NCBI GenBank assembly: GCA_003024985.2
Contig: PXIH01S0147605.1
DNA: 11,899 nucleotides
Strand: one strand, 5' to 3'
From: Euperipatoides rowelli
Taxonomy: Eukaryota > Onychophora > Udeonychophora > Euonychophora > Peripatopsidae
The first letter of the stretch is position 1, and every line of letters begins with the position of its first letter. Below the pieces are notes generated by a model. The model had not been told where the DNA came from. It searched no databases and worked only from the letters and a program-made list of their open reading frames with translations. This document shows, piece after piece, positions 7,816 to 11,899 of the stretch. The translations under genes and the position numbers were made by a program.

Positions 7816-8261
7816 TTAACAATTTTGCATTTTTCGACTGGGTTATCCTCGCACATGATCTTCCATAGATTATGTATAATGAATTGGGAGGATGTTATGA
7901 TAAGGATGGGTGAATATCTGTCTTTTTTGTTATGCTTTCATTGTTCAAGGGTCTGGTCTCTGAATTCTTTTTTTAAATTTACTCTTTTTCTTTTTGTTGG
8001 AGACTAGCGATTTTGATTTGGAGTCGTCACCCTTTGGGAGTGAGTTTAAACTTGATCTTTGGATAGTTCAAGTTGGGTTGGTCCGGTTTGCCTGTCTCTA
8101 CTTTTGTCTCTGACATTCATGGATCCTAATAGTGTATGGGATTGGGGTTTAATGTGCCAATGCTGGCTAGGCCATAAGCGGTTGTAGGCCGATCCTTTGG
8201 CTTTTTGGTGCAATATTTCTCGATATGGCATACCCCTTTACACACTATATTCTTCTCTGCC

Positions 8262-9028
8262 TTTCTTTTTCGATTCTCTGTTTACTTAGTTTAGTTAGCT
8301 CGGCAACTTCTAGTTTTAACTGCTCCAGTTGCTTAGCTAGTTAGGGCTCACTAGGGCCTACAATTACCATATTAATTATTTTAGACTTTTGTTCCTGTGC
8401 CTTAAATCTGTGCTCTATTTCCTCTATAAAGTCTGTGCTTTCTTTTAAGCTAATGTCCCATTTCCTGATCAATTCGATACCTACATTAACTTGGCTACTA
8501 TGCCATCCTGATATTTTTCAAGTGTCATTTGGTGATATTCTACCAATGGCTCCCTGGCAATCGGCATAAAGGTTCAGCGAGTGCAAATAACCTTAATCTA
8601 TAACATACAGCATTTTCATCGTTACTTTGATTGCAGGCCCTAAATAACTTACATGTTTTCTCACAATCGAACTGCATAGAAAAAAGCTTATGAGATCCTG
8701 TAATCTCTCTCTCTATAGTTAGGGTGTCCCTTGGCTACCCAAACCAGAAATATGCATGGCTTTGGCCTTACCGACTATTCTTTTCTCTAATATCAATCAT
8801 TAGTGCACAAAATTCTGTGATAAACCACTCGATGCCAAAAACATTGACTTCACATATTTGGAGTTTAGAGGATGCATCATGTCCCCCTTGAACGAACCAC
8901 TCCTCTGGCATTTGCCATATCACAATAATTGGGGCTATAAGGTTAGGGGTCCCTTCTGTATGGTTACAATGAGGTCAAGTAGGATTATCTACCCTAATGT
9001 GTCTGACAGTTACATAGTTTCCTTTATT
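8262..9028 (-). pseudogene. Gag capsid-region remnant with a coiled-coil segment
   Basis: On the minus strand a frame from 9028 to 8540 reads as a protein of about 160 codons with stops at three points. It includes MPEEWFVQGGHDASSKLQIC and a region with CKLFRACNQSND and YRLRLFALAE, the kind of sequence that pairs with capsid domains of gypsy Gag. A second frame covers about 8505-8262 with WDISLKESTDFIEEIEHRF, one stop (8341-8343), then LAKQLEQLKLEVAELTKL, a heptad-like leucine pattern that should form a coiled coil just before the zinc knuckle. A frame change lies between 8262 and 8251. Assignment to Gag rests on position before the knuckle and protease and on composition, because Gag is weakly conserved. 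Confidence 0.55.
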
Positions 9029-9041
9029 CACATTTGAAAAT

Positions 9042-9350
9042 TCAAACTATAATCATTACTACCTTCAGAATTGTCACTATCTCTGAACAGCTGTTTGGGA
9101 GCGGGTCACATGAAAATTTCTCTCGTTCGGAGAGTAGGGTTGATTTGTTTGCTCGCACTGGGTCAGTTAGTTCCGACCTTAAAACATACATCGATTCTCT
9201 GAAACTATTAATAGCAGTATTTTTCCCCTCTACTTCTTCCCTTAACAATTTAATCGTAGAGTCTTTCTTTACGATTACTTCTCTGAGATGGCTTCGGAGT
9301 TGAGGTTATACAACTTCAACAGCTACATCCGAGACTTTGGAAGACTCCAT
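9042..9350 (-). pseudogene. Gag N-terminus with probable start codon
   Basis: The ATG at 9348-9350 (minus strand) is the first good start after the PBS-like site and leader, and it opens a frame of 103 codons reading MESSKVSDVAVEVV, then a TAA at 9306-9308, then a charged helical segment (VKKDSTIKLLREEVEGKN). The frame ends at a TGA at 9042-9044. The next frame over at about 9085-9045 reads an acidic Ser/Asn-rich stretch (SDNSEGSNDYS), suggesting a frameshift before the natural end. Its position makes it Gag matrix-like. No domain is recognisable, so the identification is by context. Confidence 0.55.
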
Positions 9351-9628
9351 TATACTAGTTTCAGTAAGTTGCCTTCTGAACTGGATTTCTTTATTGCTAT
9401 TTGACCTTGACAATTGCATACACAAATAATTATTTTGAATAAAGTTTCCTTCGCCTTTTTAAAATTGTTTATAAAATATAAATATTACACAATAATAGTT
9501 GTTTGTGTATGATAGAATCATCCACACAGAAATAAGTAAACATTGTTACAGTACCTCTCGGGACCTACACTAGAGCAAAAATAAACATGGCATATAAAAT
9601 ATTATTGTAACGTAAATTGTTGTTCAAT
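9351..9628 (-). other. Leader (5' UTR) of the minus-strand gypsy
   Basis: About 280 bases between the PBS-like site and the presumed Gag ATG. No open protein is recognised. It contains one copy (9542-9563) of a 22-bp sequence that recurs at 7794-7815 in the gag-pol linker. Confidence 0.45.
9542..9563 (+). repeat. 22-bp direct repeat, copy 2 (leader)
   Basis: Second copy of the sequence at 7794-7815, in the leader of the same element. The flanks beyond the core differ, so this is not part of a longer recent duplication. Confidence 0.95.
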
Positions 9629-9646
9629 TTTCTACTGTGGACGCCA
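9629..9646 (-). promoter_or_regulatory. Primer-binding-site-like sequence (tRNA-Lys type)
   Basis: The minus strand reads TGGCGTCCACAGTAGAAA. PBS sequences start with TGG, complementary to the CCA end of tRNAs. The first eight bases match a tRNA-Lys-type PBS except for one base, and about 11 of the first 15 match. It lies about 280 bases before the Gag ATG, as expected. The adjoining LTR end is not recognised, which keeps confidence modest. Confidence 0.4.
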
Positions 9647-10141
9647 CTTCAGAATACTATCTGAATAAATATTTGTAAATAATCTTAAATAATAAACTGT
9701 AAATTGAACTTGAATTTTAAATAAAATCAGAAGATTGCCATTTTAGTTCAGCTATTCTGCCTTGCTAGCCAATTTTCATCCCTACATGTCGGATATCAAA
9801 CTATGGTAAGGCTTCAGCGAGCTGGTAATAGTCCATCTCATAGAGTCTTCCCTCCCACAATTTTTATCTATTCTTTCTAGAGACAGACTATTTAAATTAG
9901 TAGCTTAATTTATGTCCTAATCTAAAGCATTCTCCCATTTGTATGATTATACATCTGAAGCTGGTGCGAATTGCACTCATATGGGAGCATAAATAATCAT
10001 GACAAATATTTGAACATTTATTTGGACAGGACCTTATTTCTCCCTTTAAAAGATTCAGGGTAACAATCATTAGTTGTTTCTAACATATGACCATCATCCA
10101 GTACCTCACAAAAGTAGAAATTAGGTATTAAGAGTTGATGA

Positions 10142-10195
10142 TATTTGTAGCATACATATACATGTGGCAATGCGCCTTAAAACCAGCTACAAATA
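10142..10195 (+). repeat. 10-bp perfect inverted repeat with 34-nt spacer
   Basis: TATTTGTAGC (10142-10151) is the exact reverse complement of GCTACAAATA (10186-10195). It could be a hairpin or the ends of a very small decayed element; no target-site duplication is evident. Confidence 0.6.
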
Positions 10196-10476
10196 CCATC
10201 CTAGGTAGGAAATACTCCAATTATCTCAACCTCTGGCTGTATAAGAGAATCCTCGTGAACGCAAGCAAGATCAAATACAGTCAGAGACCACAGATCGGAA
10301 GAATTTGTTCCAGGGGTGAATTACCAGATAATAATTAGTAATTATCGAAAAAGGGGCTATGTTGAGCCGGTTGCTGGTTATAGCTCCTACATAGTCTGAA
10401 TTAATTGGCACAACGTAGCAAAAGTTAGAAGTGGAAGCAAAAAGTGACCTAATAAATACAGTTTGACTCAGCTGAC

Positions 10477-10512
10477 AAGAGACTAAAGAGGGAAAATGGG
10501 GTTTAGTCTTTT
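10477..10512 (+). repeat. 11-bp inverted repeat with 14-nt loop
   Basis: AAGAGACTAAA (10477-10487) pairs with TTTAGTCTTTT (10502-10512), with one G-T pair in an otherwise perfect stem. The loop is purine-rich. It could form a hairpin in RNA; no terminator or gene end is recognised next to it. Confidence 0.7.
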
Positions 10513-10802
10513 ATTATCCCTTCCCCAGATAGATAGAGGCAGGTACCACCCCTGTCTTGCGATCACCTTGGAGGCTATCTGAAATAAAATTATATAAGTC
10601 ATTTCAGTGTGGATTATGATTCGGAACATACACAGACATCATTTAGTTTAGCAACCAAAACATATTTATTTGCTAAATAAAAAGTATAACAACATTATCC
10701 TTTCCCAAGATTAGCAATACAGTTAAATTTCCCAATTATTTACAATAGAATTTAGATAAATTGGTGCTATAATTATGGATAGAAAGAGAGAGTGAAAGGG
10801 AA

Positions 10803-10813
10803 GGGGGGGGGGG
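10803..10813 (+). repeat. G11 homopolymer
   Basis: Eleven G residues stand out in AT-rich surroundings and follow a purine-rich stretch (about 10778-10802). Length is prone to change and to sequencing error. Confidence 0.9.
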
Positions 10814-11188
10814 TTTGGATATAGCCAATCCAGTCGACAATTTATCTTAGTTTATAGATTGGTCTATTTCTTTGACAATTATCATTTAAAGTTCAATCAG
10901 AGTTCGGAATTAAAGTTCTTAATAATTAAACAGATTAGGCCTATTAATCACCTCGGTTTATTCTATGAGGATTTAATATTGCTAGATCAAATAGAACAGA
11001 TAATTTTGTCGATAGCGGCTAATGAAACGCCGAGTTACTAATGTGTAATAAATTTGGGCTTCCTTCAAAATTTATTAAAAATTCAGGATACAAATTGTGG
11101 ATACAAATTAGGAGAAACAGTAAATAATCATATCTCAAATTTTATTATGGGGAATATGACTATTCGCAGATAAAAGTTCTGATATTAA

Positions 11189-11371
11189 TTCTTCCCCCAC
11201 ATCTCCTTGGTTACAGGAGATGTCACTCAGCAAGTCTCAGAAAATTTGCCCCCATCTCCTCAATTCTTGCCTTGCAGCTTCTTATATCACCAGGTAACTA
11301 AGAGCATTTGGAATGCTGTTGATGTTTTCTGTGATAGATTGTTACGTAATGACATATTCCATTATGCATAA
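11189..11371 (+). other. Exon-like open stretch, unrecognised
   Basis: A 60-codon frame lies between TAA at 11186-11188 and TAA at 11369-11371. Its second half reads TKSIWNAVDVFCDRLLRND, which looks protein-like, though it has no ATG near its start and no family I recognise. A good acceptor-like sequence (TTCTTGCCTTGCAG, ending 11280) lies inside it and GTGAGT-type donor sequence follows near 11405, but the TAA at 11369 comes before that donor. It may be a decayed gene fragment or chance. Confidence 0.15.
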
Positions 11372-11550
11372 TTGATGATTTCACTGCTCCTGAAGCTCCA
11401 CCAAGTGAGTAAAGTTGCAAGTAAGCTTTTTTTAACAATATGATTGAAGGCTAGCAATAAATAAGTTTATTTTGGTTTGTAAACATAGCTTTTGTTTATA
11501 TTAGAGTTCACATATGCTAGATGATATTTTATTGGTAATGAAATATAGTT

Positions 11551-11576
11551 CTACATTCTTTTACTTTCAGGTAAGG
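11551..11576 (+). promoter_or_regulatory. Juxtaposed splice acceptor and donor motif
   Basis: A pyrimidine-rich run ends in TTTCAG at 11570 and is followed at once by GTAAGG (11571-11576). This back-to-back arrangement is the form of recursive splice sites in long introns of animals. Nothing else in the window proves that this is an intron or gives its strand. Confidence 0.25.
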
Positions 11577-11899
11577 GCTGGGATTGGCTATGTGATTATC
11601 TATATCCGAAGATGTTGGGGTAGAGAGAGGAGGTAATTCAGAAATTACAACAAAAAGAACCTGTGTGGGGGGCAGCCACAGTCACCCCTTGTGGGTAGAT
11701 TTATAACAAATAAATTTAGAACATAAGTGAAAATTTGTTCTGGAGTTTTCCTACTAAGAGTAGAAGAAAATAACACATATATAATTATATAATTTTGTTG
11801 ACAAAATAATTAACATTAACCTTAACTGTAAAATGTCATGGTCAACCATTTGTTGCCGAAAAAGGAATATTGTCCAATGGTTTCCCAAATTGGGAAATT

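Larger units (their letters stand above)
7632..8261 (-). pseudogene. Gag nucleocapsid zinc knuckle and gag-pol linker, degraded
   Basis: A CCHC-type zinc knuckle, which packages element RNA, sits at 8251-8210 on the minus strand. Three of four ligands can be placed: Cys (8240-8242), His and Cys (8210-8212) with CX4HX4C spacing in VCKGVCHIEKYC. The first Cys position is Asn (8249-8251), and the Gly before His is Cys. Downstream comes a lysine-rich linker with several stops, as expected between nucleocapsid and protease, including a local duplication (7693-7711 and 7744-7761) that repeats a KQ(N/T)KM-type basic peptide. A 22-bp sequence shared with the leader lies at 7794-7815. No single reading frame is open across the region. 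Confidence 0.6.
4690..9646 (-). mobile_element. Ty3/gypsy retrotransposon, minus strand, near-complete internal region
   Basis: Read on the minus strand the order is PBS-like site (9646-9629), leader, gag, protease, RT, RNase H, integrase. This is the standard Ty3/gypsy order with integrase last, over about 5 kb. No env-like frame follows integrase. Both flanks were compared by eye for a repeated LTR and none was found, so the LTRs are lost, too diverged, or lie elsewhere. The protein motifs differ clearly from those of the plus-strand gypsy (for example the integrase zinc finger ends SCEKCQRRK here and NCKICLQLQ there), so these are two lineages, not two halves of one element. Confidence 0.85.
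9647..11899. other. Flanking non-coding sequence, no recognised gene
   Basis: About 2.25 kb with no recognisable protein, transposase or RNA gene. If the minus-strand gypsy kept a 5' LTR it should begin at 9647 and run to about 9900-10000, but no matching copy was found on the other side. The rest could be host intergenic or intronic DNA. It holds several short inverted repeats (10142-10195, 10353-10387, 10477-10512, 10647-10677, 11199-11223, 11881-11897), a G11 run and splice-like motifs near 11280 and 11570. Confidence 0.5.

Noticed and set aside
10796-11041. Open frame of 81 codons after the G11 run
   Set aside because: No ATG, no recognised family, and the first codons are the purine/G tract itself. 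I saw no splice acceptor that would make it an exon, so it is not listed as a gene.
1-11899. CRISPR array, toxin-antitoxin, phage or bacterial operon
   Set aside because: There are no regularly spaced repeats, no closely packed long reading frames and no ribosome-binding-site pattern. The content is that of an animal genome.

Overview
This window is AT-rich eukaryotic, almost certainly animal, DNA made mostly of decayed retrotransposons. No intact gene is visible and no bacterial-style operon is present. The evidence for an animal nuclear genome is a CR1/Jockey-like LINE reverse transcriptase, two different Ty3/gypsy (Metaviridae) pol regions, a long (TAT)n microsatellite, poly-A-type 3' ends and AT-rich non-coding DNA with splice-like motifs. 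The species cannot be fixed from the sequence. Two ambiguous bases (96 and 2617) and a BamHI site at base 1 suggest an older clone-based sequence.

Layout. (1) 1-1405, plus strand: the 3' half of a non-LTR retrotransposon (RT domain, C-terminal domain, 3' UTR with a hairpin and a 14-bp palindrome, AATAA-type tail). (2) 1403-2506, plus strand: a Ty3/gypsy pol remnant that starts in mid-protein directly at the LINE tail, so the LINE probably landed inside it. It carries RNase H and the N-terminal part of integrase. It then jumps to a purine tract (2518-2527) and a possible LTR start (2528). (3) About 2780-4690: non-coding DNA with a (TAT)13 microsatellite and a C/T-rich tract. (4) 9646 down to about 4690, minus strand: a nearly complete but dead second gypsy element, in order PBS-like site, leader, gag, protease, RT, RNase H and integrase. 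It has no env and no recognisable LTR pair. (5) 9647-11899: no recognisable gene; several inverted repeats, a G11 tract and exon- or splice-like motifs.

The genes do not work together as a living system. Each was once part of a copy-and-paste element. The minus-strand element keeps one long RT-RNase H reading frame with three nonsense codons, but the RT catalytic motif reads YLDG and two of the three integrase catalytic acids are replaced. It can therefore be called inactive on the protein evidence as well as from stops and frameshifts. The two gypsy elements are of different lineages and lie tail to tail. I did not find a credible new gene system. The best leads are the nested LINE/gypsy junction, the 22-bp exact repeat shared by the leader and gag-pol linker of the minus element, the structured LINE 3' end, and a juxtaposed acceptor/donor motif near 11570.
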